Below are positions 8,159 through 16,552 of a DNA stretch of 55,934 bases, one piece after another. Source of the stretch: Mesobacillus subterraneus (GTDB lineage Bacteria; Bacillota; Bacilli; Bacillales; Cytobacillaceae); assembly GCF_000934845.1 (NCBI RefSeq), contig NZ_JXIQ01000085.1:1-55934 (forward strand). Direction: 5' to 3'. The notes beneath the pieces were generated by a model. The model made no database searches. It saw only the letters and a list, made by a program, of their open reading frames with translations, and was not told the DNA's origin. The position numbers and the translations under genes were made by a program. Each line of letters starts with the position of its first letter. Position 1 is the stretch's first letter.

Positions 8159-8623
8159 ATGCTTGCTTGGAACATACCAGGGAGAGGACAGTACCAATTG
8201 CATCATCTGGTCTTGGATTTTAACGGAACCATTGCTTTTGGCGGGGAGCTGATCCCAGGCGTTGGGGATAGAATTCAGCTGCTTAGTAGGGAAGTGGAGA
8301 TTCATGTTATTACTGCCGATACAAATGGAAGTGTGGCTCGACAGTGTGAGGGATTGCCTGTCACGGTACAAATTCTACAATCAGAGAATCATACAGGTGA
8401 AAAGGGAGAATTTGTCCGGAGTCTAACTGGCGTCCTCTCCATGGGCAATGGTGCAAATGATGAAGCGATGTTCGCCGAATCCGATCTTGCTGTGGCGATA
8501 ACCGGAAGAGAAGGCTGCGCAACAGCAACGCTTCTGAAAAGCGACCTAGTGATTGAAAATATCAATGACGCGTTGGACTTGTTGCTGAATCCTAAGCGGT
8601 TGATCGCAACGCTTCGAAAGTAG
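8159..8623 (+). CDS. Small HAD-family protein (soluble P-type ATPase-like)
   Basis: At 154 residues this matches the lone phosphatase core related to the P domain of P-type ATPases. Motif I is DFNGT (around residue 20), motif II the ITADT strand, and the C-terminal acidic motif GNGANDEAMF. It is expected to be a cytoplasmic phosphatase of unknown substrate. It begins 23 bases after the SGNH-like gene with a GAGGGGG site, so the two probably form an operon. The phasing-repeat array and a strong terminator follow. Confidence 0.75.
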   Translation: MLAWNIPGRGQYQLHHLVLDFNGTIAFGGELIPGVGDRIQLLSREVEIHVITADTNGSVARQCEGLPVTVQILQSENHTGEKGEFVRSLTGVLSMGNGANDEAMFAESDLAVAITGREGCATATLLKSDLVIENINDALDLLLNPKRLIATLRK

Positions 8624-8663
8624 AAATGAAAAAAATGCAGGAACACTAATTGGTAGCTATTTT

Positions 8664-8753
8664 CGCCAATAAGTAGCGCGGAATCGCCAATAAATTTATT
8701 TTTCGCCAATAAAACGCAAAAATCGCCAATAAAATTGTGAAAACCGCCAATAA
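8664..8753 (+). repeat. Phased array of CGCCAATAA (5 copies, about 20 bp apart)
   Basis: CGCCAATAA starts at 8664, 8685, 8704, 8724 and 8745, spacings of 21, 19, 20 and 21 bases, close to two helical turns. The spacers are AT-rich and differ. The array fills much of the 337-base gap before the two-component genes. The same motif in the opposite orientation forms another array at 31747-31857. Confidence 0.85.
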
Positions 8754-8793
8754 AAAGATTCAGGGGAATTCATCACAGGCGCGAAACTCACCC

Positions 8794-8832
8794 AATCGGC
8801 TCAATATCCAGGATATTGAGCCGATTTTTTTT
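8794..8832 (+). terminator. Strong rho-independent terminator
   Basis: AATCGGCTCAATATCC (8794-8809) pairs perfectly with 8811-8826 and is followed by eight T residues. It ends the SGNH/HAD transcript and insulates the two-component operon. Confidence 0.9.
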
Positions 8833-8876
8833 GTAAAAAAAATATATAATAGATTCACACACCACTTTTTCCATTA

Positions 8877-8912
8877 TTAAGAAAATCTTAAGATTTATGC
8901 TCAGTGTATATT
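8877..8912 (+). promoter_or_regulatory. OmpR/PhoB-like direct repeat and -10 box
   Basis: TTAAGA at 8877-8882 and again at 8888-8893 form a direct repeat with an 11-base period, the geometry used by OmpR/PhoB-type regulators. A TATATT -10 lies at 8907-8912 with no good -35, as is common in activated promoters. The site directly precedes the response-regulator gene, suggesting autoregulation. TTAAGA-AAA-TCTTAA is also a palindrome, so the binding mode is not settled. Confidence 0.45.
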
Positions 8913-8959
8913 AAGGTTCATCGCCTAGAATAAACAAGAAGGGAAGGGGGTTATTCCAC

Positions 8960-9652
8960 TTGGAGCAATACAATGTGCTTGTCGTAGATGATGAAAAGGA
9001 GATACGGGATGCGATTGAGATTTATTTAAAGAACGAGGGAATCAAAGTTATCAAGGCAGCGGATGGGATCGAGGCGATCGAGAAGCTGAACGAGCAGCCG
9101 GTGCATTTGATCCTGCTCGATGTGATGATGCCGCGTCAGGATGGGATTACGACGACGTTCCGAATTCGGGAAGACAAGAATATCCCGATCATCATTTTGA
9201 GCGCGAAAGCAGAGGATACCGATAAAATCCTCGGGCTACAAGTCGGAGCGGATGATTATGTGACGAAGCCGTTCAACCCGCTCGAATTGATCGCAAGAGT
9301 AAAATCGCAGCTCAGGAGATATGTCTCGCTCGGTACATACGAAGGGAAGACGAAGGTGATCGATCTAAAGGGCTTGACACTTGACCAGTCCTCGAAGGAG
9401 GTCACCGCACATGGAGAACCGGTAAGACTGACGCCAATCGAGTACAAGATGCTCGAGCTATTGATGACAAATGCCGGCAGAGTGTTCTCCATTCATGATA
9501 TTTATGAGCGAGTATGGAAAGAGCCGAGTTACAATGCCGAAAATACGGTAGCCGTTCATATTCGCAAGATCCGCGAAAAAATAGAGATCGATCCAAAGAA
9601 TCCGAGATTTTTGAAGGTGGTGTGGGGGATTGGATACAAAATTGAAAAGTAA
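8960..9652 (+). CDS. OmpR-family response regulator
   Basis: A 230-residue regulator with a receiver domain (acidic pair D10/D11, phosphoacceptor D54 in LLDVMMP, conserved VTKPF lysine near 103) and a C-terminal winged-helix domain (about 130-228, with NTVAVHIRKIREKIE recognition helix and GIGYKIEK end). When phosphorylated by the overlapping kinase it should bind DNA as a dimer. The start is TTG, supported by GGGAAGGGGG 10 bases upstream. It resembles the VanR/YclJ group, but its target is unknown. Its 3' end overlaps the kinase gene by 23 bases. Confidence 0.92.
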   Translation: MEQYNVLVVDDEKEIRDAIEIYLKNEGIKVIKAADGIEAIEKLNEQPVHLILLDVMMPRQDGITTTFRIREDKNIPIIILSAKAEDTDKILGLQVGADDYVTKPFNPLELIARVKSQLRRYVSLGTYEGKTKVIDLKGLTLDQSSKEVTAHGEPVRLTPIEYKMLELLMTNAGRVFSIHDIYERVWKEPSYNAENTVAVHIRKIREKIEIDPKNPRFLKVVWGIGYKIEK

Positions 9653-11852
9653 GTATGTATTTGCGGCATGGGTGCTCTTGATGGCATTTGGTTTGAGCGG
9701 GATTTTTTCCTTGCTGACAAACAGCAGCCGATATGTGCAGGGGAATTATTTTCAGTCGCAGGAATTCAACTCACAAATGGATCAGTTTATCGCGATGTTG
9801 AATGTCTACGAGCTTTATGGAATGCCAAAAGCAGAAATGAAAAAGCAGATTACCGTTACTGATGAGGAAATAGAAGAACATCGAACAAGATATGGAAACC
9901 TTGCAGAGCAAATTTCCAATATCAGAATGCAATATGAAGATCAAATTCAGGTTGCAAATGATACAGGAAACAAGGCGGTCGAAGCGGTCCTTAAGAAGGA
10001 AAGAGACGCAAAAGTCGCGGACATAACAGAGAATTTCAAGAGCGATGAATATGTCCGCGCTAAAGTTGTGAAAGAAAAAGAAAAGAAGATTGATGAATTT
10101 TACAAGGGGCTGCAAAGTTACCAACGTGAATTCAATAATCTAGAGGGTGCCTTCAAATATTACCTGAAAGACAATGCAACAGGCGAAGTCTATACGAATC
10201 TTACCATTTCGAAGGGAAAAACGGCCTCTGACTATCTGAATAAAAAGGAAATGTATTATTTACAGGATTACGAGAACCTGCAAAATATCTACATGTATGA
10301 AATATTTATGCCTTTTAATGAAGTGGCTGAAGAAATTTTAAGAAATCATAAAGACCGGGAGGTGACCGGCCAAATCGGACTTTCCAAGCATGCGTCAGAA
10401 AAAAACAGCGTGATCATGAATTATCGAGACTACCAAAAGGGTCAAACACTCTTTTTCGGTTATCTCCTAACTAGCATCGCTACCTTGATTGCGAGCTATT
10501 TCCTCGGAAAAAGAAAACTGGCAACCGTAGTTGGTTCTTTTGATCAGTGGAAGCCCCTTTATAGGAAAATCCCGCTGGACGTTAGAGCAGGAATACTTTT
10601 AACAACCTTGTTTTTCCTGTTGCTGTCAATGTCTCTGATTAATCAACAATTTGTGTATTATCATGAAAATTTCTTTGCGAATGTTATCGACTTGATTGTC
10701 AGCCTGATTGTAGCAGCTTCCTTGCTGGCATTCGCCTGGATCCAGCTGAGCTTTCTTTCTGAGTATCGCAACGATTGGCCAAAGTTTGAGGAGGAAATGA
10801 AAAAAACGATAGTAGCAAAAAGCTATCATGCCATTGTAAATGCGTTTTTCATCAAGAGCATTGGTTTCCAGCTGCTCATTCTTCTCGGGATTGTATTTGC
10901 AATGGGCATGCTGTTCGTAGCGGTCCTTGTAGCGGGCGGAGGGCATGTAATCGTAATAGCTTTCGCATTTGGAGTGGTCAATTTGCCACTTTTCATCCTA
11001 ATCATGAGCAAGGCTGGCTATCTGAATAAAGTATTGACGCATACAGAGGAACTGGCTGCAGGAAATTTAGGCGCGAACATACCGGTGAAAGGCAAGTCGG
11101 CAATCGCTAGGCATGCTGCCAATATTAATGACCTGCGAACGGCTGTGAATGTCTCCAACAAGGAACAGGCAAAAAGTGAACGGCTGAAAACGGAGTTGAT
11201 TACCAATGTAAGCCATGATCTCAGGACGCCGCTTACTTCGATTATCACCTATACAGAGCTTCTCAAAACGCCTGACCTAGACCAGGAGGATCAGGCCTCC
11301 TATATCGAAATCCTCGACCGTAAATCGAAACGGCTGAAAGTGTTGATCGACGACCTGTTCGAGGCAACAAAAATGGCGAGCGGAAATATTGACCTTCACA
11401 AGGAAAAGGTGGACATTAATCAGCTGCTGCAGCAAGCTTTAGCCGAGCATAATGAAGCGCTGAGTCAGTCCTCTCTACAGCTGCGCGTAACACAGCCAGA
11501 TCATTCGATTTATGTTTATGTAGACGGGCAAAAGCTCTGGAGAGTTTTCGATAATCTGATTGGCAATATTCTGAAGTATGCACTGGAAAATACGAGAGTG
11601 TATATTTCGGTAAAAGCAGACCAAAACCAGGTAGTGCTCCTCTTTAAAAATATTACCAAATACGAGCTGGGCGATGACCAGGGTGAACTGTTCGAGCGCT
11701 TCAAACGCGGTGATCAGTCGCGTCATACAGAGGGATCCGGACTAGGGCTCGCAATCGCTAAATCCATCATCGACCTGCACGGAGGCTCACTTGAGATCGA
11801 CGTCGATGGCGACCTGTTCAAGGTGACGATCACGCTGGACCAATACGCTTAA
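9630..11852 (+). CDS. Sensor histidine kinase with large extracellular domain
   Basis: A 740-residue membrane kinase. One helix (residues 9-28) is followed by an unusually long helical extracellular region to about 270 that contains several charged coiled-coil-like stretches. Four or more further helices (about 273-465) lead into HAMP-like, HisKA (NVSHDLRTPLTS, H529) and ATPase domains (N-box FDNLIGNILKYA, G2 box GSGLGLAIAKS). The G1 box is not the usual DxGxG but KNITKYELGDD, as in some Bacillus VanS-like kinases. The start is TTG with AAGGTGG nine bases upstream. The signal is unknown. Confidence 0.9.
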   Translation: MDTKLKSKYVFAAWVLLMAFGLSGIFSLLTNSSRYVQGNYFQSQEFNSQMDQFIAMLNVYELYGMPKAEMKKQITVTDEEIEEHRTRYGNLAEQISNIRMQYEDQIQVANDTGNKAVEAVLKKERDAKVADITENFKSDEYVRAKVVKEKEKKIDEFYKGLQSYQREFNNLEGAFKYYLKDNATGEVYTNLTISKGKTASDYLNKKEMYYLQDYENLQNIYMYEIFMPFNEVAEEILRNHKDREVTGQIGLSKHASEKNSVIMNYRDYQKGQTLFFGYLLTSIATLIASYFLGKRKLATVVGSFDQWKPLYRKIPLDVRAGILLTTLFFLLLSMSLINQQFVYYHENFFANVIDLIVSLIVAASLLAFAWIQLSFLSEYRNDWPKFEEEMKKTIVAKSYHAIVNAFFIKSIGFQLLILLGIVFAMGMLFVAVLVAGGGHVIVIAFAFGVVNLPLFILIMSKAGYLNKVLTHTEELAAGNLGANIPVKGKSAIARHAANINDLRTAVNVSNKEQAKSERLKTELITNVSHDLRTPLTSIITYTELLKTPDLDQEDQASYIEILDRKSKRLKVLIDDLFEATKMASGNIDLHKEKVDINQLLQQALAEHNEALSQSSLQLRVTQPDHSIYVYVDGQKLWRVFDNLIGNILKYALENTRVYISVKADQNQVVLLFKNITKYELGDDQGELFERFKRGDQSRHTEGSGLGLAIAKSIIDLHGGSLEIDVDGDLFKVTITLDQYA

Positions 11853-11859
11853 TCAACAA

Positions 11860-11897
11860 CCCCCTTTGCCAGGCAGAGGGGGTGTTTACTGTTTTTG
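11860..11897 (+). terminator. Terminator after the sensor kinase
   Basis: CCCCCTTTGCC (11860-11870) pairs with GGCAGAGGGGG (11872-11882) with one G-U pair. The following T-tract is interrupted, so termination may be moderate. Confidence 0.6.
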
Positions 11898-12707
11898 GCG
11901 GATTTTTATATACAGAATCCTTGATAGCACGATCATCCCTGCATGAAAAAAGCTATTCCAGAGCTTGTTCGTCCCCATTTTTAATAGGCGCGCCTGCTTC
12001 ATAATCCAATCCATTCCAGTTAATCCTATAAACATGTTCAGCCTTGGAAGCACTCCCTGCTTCGAAGAGTTGCTGACAAAGAAAACAGCGCAAACCAAAC
12101 TATAGAGTGGAGCAAGAACGAAATGCTCATGCCATGAATGATACCTTCTCGGCCAAAAGCGTACCTTTCTTCCGACTGAAGATAGATAGATCCAAGTAAG
12201 CCCAATGACCTCAGTCGTCAAGTATTGGGCAAGCACCAACACTGATTTTTTTTCGCAATCAGGGCGCGGTAAAACCAATCGCCGATCGAAAAATAAACCA
12301 TTAGAAAGAATACCGTATAGGATGGCTTCCACCAGTATACTTTATAGATTTTCAAGCGCAGGAATAATCGTTCAATCGCATAATAAATCAGCGTGATGGA
12401 AAGCTTCCAGTACCGATTTTTCCGGTACAAGGGTAGCAAGGTAGCAGTAATGGGAACATAGAATCCCTGCGATAAAATTGCCCCGAGAAATTGGTCAGGC
12501 GCCGTTTTTATGAATATTTGGCTTATAGGAGTAGCCTTTTAATAAAATAAGGACTAGGTACTCAAAAAAATAGGCCAATCCAATATTTGAGAACAGCAGC
12601 GTCCAAATCTGCTTTTGCCGTCTGTTGATCGTTAATAGGAAAAAAAGCAAGACATGAACAGCAGCCAGCAGCAGAAAGGGAGGAGCGTTCGTTCGAGTTT
12701 TTATCAT
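11886..12707 (-). pseudogene. Frameshifted CBO0543-family membrane protein
   Basis: Three minus-strand pieces together read as one CBO0543-like polytopic membrane protein (about 270 residues; function unknown). Piece 1 starts MIKTRTN at ATG 12707 and breaks after KGYSYKP near 12517, where one base is missing. Piece 2 continues QIFIKTAPDQFLGAILSQGF and runs to FYRALIAKK near 12250. There, in a run of eight A residues, the frame shifts again to SVLVLAQYLTTE, which continues through YHSWHEHFVLAPLY to 11886. The homopolymer break could be a sequencing error; the first break is less easily excused. Confidence 0.72.
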
Positions 12708-12785
12708 ATCAACACCCCGGTTTTCGTATCTAGCTATACTATTTGCTAATTCCAAAAAAATATTTACCGGGACAAGCGTTAGATC

Positions 12786-12814
12786 ATGACTAGTGTAAAG
12801 ACACATGGTAAGAT
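12786..12814 (+). promoter_or_regulatory. niaP promoter with embedded palindrome
   Basis: ATGACT (12786-12791) and TAAGAT (12809-12814) are spaced by 17 bases. The perfect palindrome GTGT-AAAG-ACAC (12793-12804) lies wholly in the spacer, where a repressor would block polymerase. Because the downstream gene resembles niaP, the niacin-responsive repressor NiaR is the natural candidate, but the identification is inferred. Confidence 0.45.
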
Positions 12815-12895
12815 AGAGAAGCAACAGATTCATGGTGGTAAAACAATTTTTTTTAGGGAAACTAGTTTTACACGCTAATGCGGCAGGAGGTTTTT

Positions 12896-14107
12896 ATGAA
12901 AAAGTCACAGGAAATATCAGAAAAGAAGCTGTTAGGAATTGCCGGACTAGGCTGGATGTTTGATGCGATGGATGTGGGAATTTTGTCCTTTGTCATCGCA
13001 GCCTTGCAGGTAGATTGGGGATTAACAGGCAAGGAGATGGGCTGGATCGGCAGCGTGAACTCGATTGGAATGGCAGTCGGTGCCTTAGTGTTTGGATTGC
13101 TTGCTGACAGGATTGGCCGGAAAAACGTCTTTATCATTACCTTATTGCTTTTCTCTGTCGGAAGTGGAATCTCTGCGCTGGCAACGAGCTTATCCTTCTT
13201 TTTGTTGTTACGATTTGTGATTGGGCTAGGATTGGGCGGTGAACTGCCAGTTGCTTCCACACTTGTTGCCGAAAGTGTCCCTGCTGAAAAACGCGGACGC
13301 GTCGTGGTCCTGCTCGAAAGCTTCTGGGCTGCAGGCTGGCTTGTTGCTGCGTTAATCTCTTACTTCATCATTCCGAATTTCGGCTGGCAAATGGCATTGA
13401 TTCTGAGTGCATTGCCGGGATTATATGCGCTGTATCTGCGCATCAACCTGCCTGATTCACCAAGGTTCCTGGCGGTTGCCAAAAAAGAACGGCTGACGAT
13501 TTGGGAAAGCATTTCAGAGGTATGGTCAAGAGAACATTTCAAGAGAACGGCGATGCTTTGGATTCTCTGGTTTACTGTCGTATTTTCTTATTATGGCATG
13601 TTTCTCTGGCTGCCAAGCGTGATGGTGATGAAGGGCTTCACCTTGATCAAGAGCTTCCAGTATGTCTTGATCATGACGCTTGCTCAATTGCCGGGATATT
13701 TCACCGCCGCATGGCTGATTGAAAAAGCAGGCCGGAAGTTCGTGCTGGTAGGGTATTTAATTGGAACAGCCGTCAGCGCCTACTTCTTTGGAACGGCAGA
13801 TTCTCTGGCATTGCTGATTATCACCGGCATTCTGCTGTCGTTTTTCAACTTAGGTGCCTGGGGTGCACTTTATGCTTATACACCTGAACAGTACCCAACA
13901 ACCATCCGCGGCTCCGGGGCGGGAATGGCTGCATCCTTTGGCCGGGTCGGCGGCATAGCCGGTCCGCTGATGGTACCATATTTATCAGCACAAAACCTAT
14001 CCATCACCGCCATTTTTACGATTTTTTGCATCGCCATCCTGATCGGTGCCGCAGCCGTATTTTTCTGGGGCACAGAAACAAAGCAGAAAGAGCTTGCCCA
14101 AACTTAA
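12896..14107 (+). CDS. niaP: Niacin transporter (MFS)
   Basis: The 403-residue MFS protein closely resembles B. subtilis NiaP (YceI) as I recall it. Shared segments include LGWMFDAMDVGILSFVIAAL near the start, GSVNSIGMA, FGLLADRIGRKNVF, GELPVASTLV, and FNLGAWG and YTPEQYPT late in the protein. It should import nicotinate/nicotinamide for NAD salvage. ATG 12896 is the start because GCAGGAGG lies just before it; the ATG at 12878 has no such site. It reads divergently from the CBO0543 pseudogene. Confidence 0.87.
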   Translation: MKKSQEISEKKLLGIAGLGWMFDAMDVGILSFVIAALQVDWGLTGKEMGWIGSVNSIGMAVGALVFGLLADRIGRKNVFIITLLLFSVGSGISALATSLSFFLLLRFVIGLGLGGELPVASTLVAESVPAEKRGRVVVLLESFWAAGWLVAALISYFIIPNFGWQMALILSALPGLYALYLRINLPDSPRFLAVAKKERLTIWESISEVWSREHFKRTAMLWILWFTVVFSYYGMFLWLPSVMVMKGFTLIKSFQYVLIMTLAQLPGYFTAAWLIEKAGRKFVLVGYLIGTAVSAYFFGTADSLALLIITGILLSFFNLGAWGALYAYTPEQYPTTIRGSGAGMAASFGRVGGIAGPLMVPYLSAQNLSITAIFTIFCIAILIGAAAVFFWGTETKQKELAQT

Positions 14108-14336
14108 AAGGAAAAGCCCGCTCTTTTTGAAAGAAAGATGCCCTTATAGAGCTGAAATTGCTCGTATAAGGGTATCATTCTGTTTGGAAGATGCCCTTAT
14201 TGCAGTAGTTTTAGTGAAAATCATGACAAATATAAAATTTGGGGAGAGATGATTTCCAAGTCGCTATAAAAATCGAAAACTCGCTATTATTTTGAAACAG
14301 GCTAGGGCTTGCGCTAGTATTATGTTTCTGTTGGCA
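14108..14336. repeat. Intergenic region with short repeated motifs
   Basis: No gene is convincing here. GATGCCCTTAT occurs at 14138 and 14190 with an inverted relative (GTATAAGGGTATC) between them. TCGCTATAAA at 14261 and TCGCTATTAT at 14281 are 20 bases apart and look like a two-unit variant of the TCGCCAATAAA arrays at 8.7 and 31.8 kb. Confidence 0.5.
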
Positions 14337-15074
14337 TTACTGGCTTATTTCCTTGAATTCCCTAGGTGTGATGCTGTTATATTTTTTAAAAAGCACTGTA
14401 TAGTAGCTTTGGTTGCAGAATTTGAACAACAAGGCTATATCCGATATCGAGGTGTCTGTATGGAGGATGAAGTATTTTGATTCCTCAATTCGTCTTTTGT
14501 TGATGAACTCCGTGATGGAAATGCCTACCTCCCGTTTGAATTTTCCCGATAGGTAATTAGGGTGGACAAACACATTTGCTGCAACAATCTCGAGGGAAAG
14601 GTCCTTTAAGATGTTTTCATAAATGTAAGAGATTGCCTGATTGACGGTGCGGCTATAGTTATGATTGGAGCTTTCATCTTTCAGTGTTTTTAAAAAGTGC
14701 TGTAGCATATCGTATTCGAGCATTTCGATGGGATCCAATGTCTGGTATTTTTCCAATTCTAAAATATAAGTATCGCTGAGATGGAAAGCGGTCTCTGGGT
14801 GGACGCCTCCCTTAATGATCGCACGGGTGAAAAGAGTACACATTGCAATAAGACTATTTTTGCGGGATCTGACCGGATCGTTCGCCAGTTTTGCACCTTT
14901 TAGCTTGTTGATTCGCTTGAGGATATCGAAGGCAAGTTCTTCTTTTCCTTTTGAAAGAGCCTCCATTAGCTGTTCCTCTAGATTGTATGGAGGATGCAAA
15001 TAATTTTCCTGTTGGTTTCTCACTCTTGATAATAGAAACTGTTTTATGATGGAGGGGCTGATGGAAGTGGTCAT
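14337..15074 (-). CDS. AraC-family transcriptional regulator
   Basis: A 245-residue regulator with an unclassified N-terminal helical part and two C-terminal helix-turn-helix motifs (about 145-243): LSLEIVAANVFVHPNYLSGK for the first, and ISDIALLFKFCNQSYYTVLF followed by ITPREFKE for the second. It is transcribed divergently from the sugar-binding lipoprotein gene, so it is the likely activator of that operon. The N-terminal part lacks an obvious cupin sugar-binding domain. ATG 15074 has GAGGTG close upstream. Confidence 0.85.
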   Translation of the reverse strand: MTTSISPSIIKQFLLSRVRNQQENYLHPPYNLEEQLMEALSKGKEELAFDILKRINKLKGAKLANDPVRSRKNSLIAMCTLFTRAIIKGGVHPETAFHLSDTYILELEKYQTLDPIEMLEYDMLQHFLKTLKDESSNHNYSRTVNQAISYIYENILKDLSLEIVAANVFVHPNYLSGKFKREVGISITEFINKRRIEESKYFILHTDTSISDIALLFKFCNQSYYTVLFKKYNSITPREFKEISQ

Positions 15075-15127
15075 TTTTCACCTCGATACATTATGAATTT
15101 ATTAAAAATATGAATTATTTAATATAA

Positions 15128-15143
15128 TTGTAAGCGCTTGCGG
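15128..15143 (+). promoter_or_regulatory. cre-like site between the AraC and binding-protein genes
   Basis: TTGTAAGCGCTTGCGG fits the core of the CcpA cre consensus (TGNAANCGNWNNC) and has a palindromic GTAAGCGCTTGC centre. It lies in the divergent promoter region, which fits catabolite repression of the maltose operon. Control by CcpA is inferred. Confidence 0.5.
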
Positions 15144-15190
15144 CTTATAATTCAAGTGAATCAATATCTTTTATATAAGGGGGCATTACA

Positions 15191-16456
15191 GTGAAAAAAT
15201 GGTGGTCCATATTCGTAACGGTTGCACTTGTTGCTGGAATCATTGCAGGCTGCAGCGGAAACTCTGGTACAACAACAAAAGAAGGGGACAACGGTGCAGC
15301 TGTAGACAAAGAAAAAACAGCGGAAACAGTTACCTTGAAATTCGCTGCCCAGAATGATAATACACCAGCGACAAAACAGCTGATCGATGAGTTTAACAAA
15401 AGCCAGGATCAGTACAAAGTGGAATGGGTTGAAATGACGAACGATTCAGCGCAGATGCACGATCAGCTTTTAACTTCTTTATCGAGCGGTTCAGATGAAT
15501 ACGACATCCTGTCACTCGATGTTGTATGGGCTGGTGAATTTGCAGGGGCAGGTTATTTGGAACCGATCGATGCCCGCATGAAAGAAGAAGGAATAAGCAA
15601 GGATGATTTCAACAGTGGATCGATGGCTTCAGGGAACTATCAAGGCAAGCAATTCACCCTGCCATTCTTTCCTGACCTCGGTCTGCTATACTACCGCAAG
15701 GATATTGTCAGCCAAGAGGATGCAGCCAAGCTTGATAGCGGGAAGTATACGTATGCGGACCTAGGTGCCATGGCTGAAAAATACACCGGCCAAGGCGGAA
15801 CGAAATTTGGTTTCCTATACCAGTCCAAACAGTATGAAGGCTTGACGGTCAATGTGAATGAATTTTCGAAGTCATTTGAAGATGTGAAAGGCGGACTAGA
15901 ACAGATGTATGCCTTCACTAATGCTGCCTGGGCTCCGCAAGACCTTCTTAACTTTACGGAAGGGGAAACACATACAACGTTCGAACAAGGAAATGCCGTT
16001 TTTGCACGTAACTGGCCGTATCAATTTGGCCGTATCAAAGGGCAGGAAGATGGTGTTAAAGTTACCGTTGACCAAGTAGGCATTGCTCCGCTGCCAAATG
16101 GCGGATCGGTCGGCGGCTGGCTGCTAAGCATCAATAAGTCCTCCAAGAATGTAGATGGTGCATGGGAATTTGTTAAGTTTGTCTCAGGCAAGGAAGGCCA
16201 GAAAACCATGTCCACTGTCGGAGGCTATCTGCCAGGCTTCAATGAACTATTAGAGGATCAGGAAGTCATTTCTTCCAATGATATGCTTTCTTACGAAGGA
16301 TTCAAAAATGCATTGTCGAATACGATTGCTCGTCCAGTTTCTCCTGAGTACTCCAAGGTGTCTGATACAATCCAGATAAATGCCCATAAATATTTGAGCA
16401 CTGGTGAAGGACTGGAAGAAGCAGTAAAAGCAATCGAAGAAGCAACAAAAAAATAG
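15191..16456 (+). CDS. Maltose/oligosaccharide ABC transporter substrate-binding lipoprotein
   Basis: This 421-residue family 1 solute-binding protein has a lipoprotein signal peptide: a basic start, a hydrophobic stretch, and the lipobox IAGC at about residues 18-21. The mature protein has the usual two-lobe features such as YDILSLDVVWAGEFA and LPFFPDLGLLYYRKD. It should bind a maltose- or trehalose-type sugar outside the membrane. The start is GTG with an AAGGGGG site. Two permease genes, two GH65 phosphorylases and a phosphoglucomutase follow, supporting a disaccharide substrate. Confidence 0.9.
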   Translation: MKKWWSIFVTVALVAGIIAGCSGNSGTTTKEGDNGAAVDKEKTAETVTLKFAAQNDNTPATKQLIDEFNKSQDQYKVEWVEMTNDSAQMHDQLLTSLSSGSDEYDILSLDVVWAGEFAGAGYLEPIDARMKEEGISKDDFNSGSMASGNYQGKQFTLPFFPDLGLLYYRKDIVSQEDAAKLDSGKYTYADLGAMAEKYTGQGGTKFGFLYQSKQYEGLTVNVNEFSKSFEDVKGGLEQMYAFTNAAWAPQDLLNFTEGETHTTFEQGNAVFARNWPYQFGRIKGQEDGVKVTVDQVGIAPLPNGGSVGGWLLSINKSSKNVDGAWEFVKFVSGKEGQKTMSTVGGYLPGFNELLEDQEVISSNDMLSYEGFKNALSNTIARPVSPEYSKVSDTIQINAHKYLSTGEGLEEAVKAIEEATKK

Positions 16457-16474
16457 ATTCATTGATTGTAAGGG

Positions 16475-16503
16475 AGGCTCTATTTTGACTAGAGCCTTTT
16501 TTC
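16475..16503 (+). terminator. Intra-operon terminator after the binding-protein gene
   Basis: AGGCTCT (16475-16481) and AGAGCCT (16491-16497) form a stem followed by a T-run. Located between the binding protein and permease genes, it would make the binding protein more abundant than the membrane subunits. Confidence 0.75.
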
Positions 16504-16552
16504 CATCAAGCTCCTTGTTGGAGGATTTAGCGGAAAAGAGGTGTCCAACTAG

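Noticed and set aside
8664-8753. CRISPR array
   Set aside because: The repeat is only 9 bases with spacers of 10-12 bases, and no cas genes are present; real arrays have repeats and spacers of about 25-40 bases. The same holds for 31747-31857.
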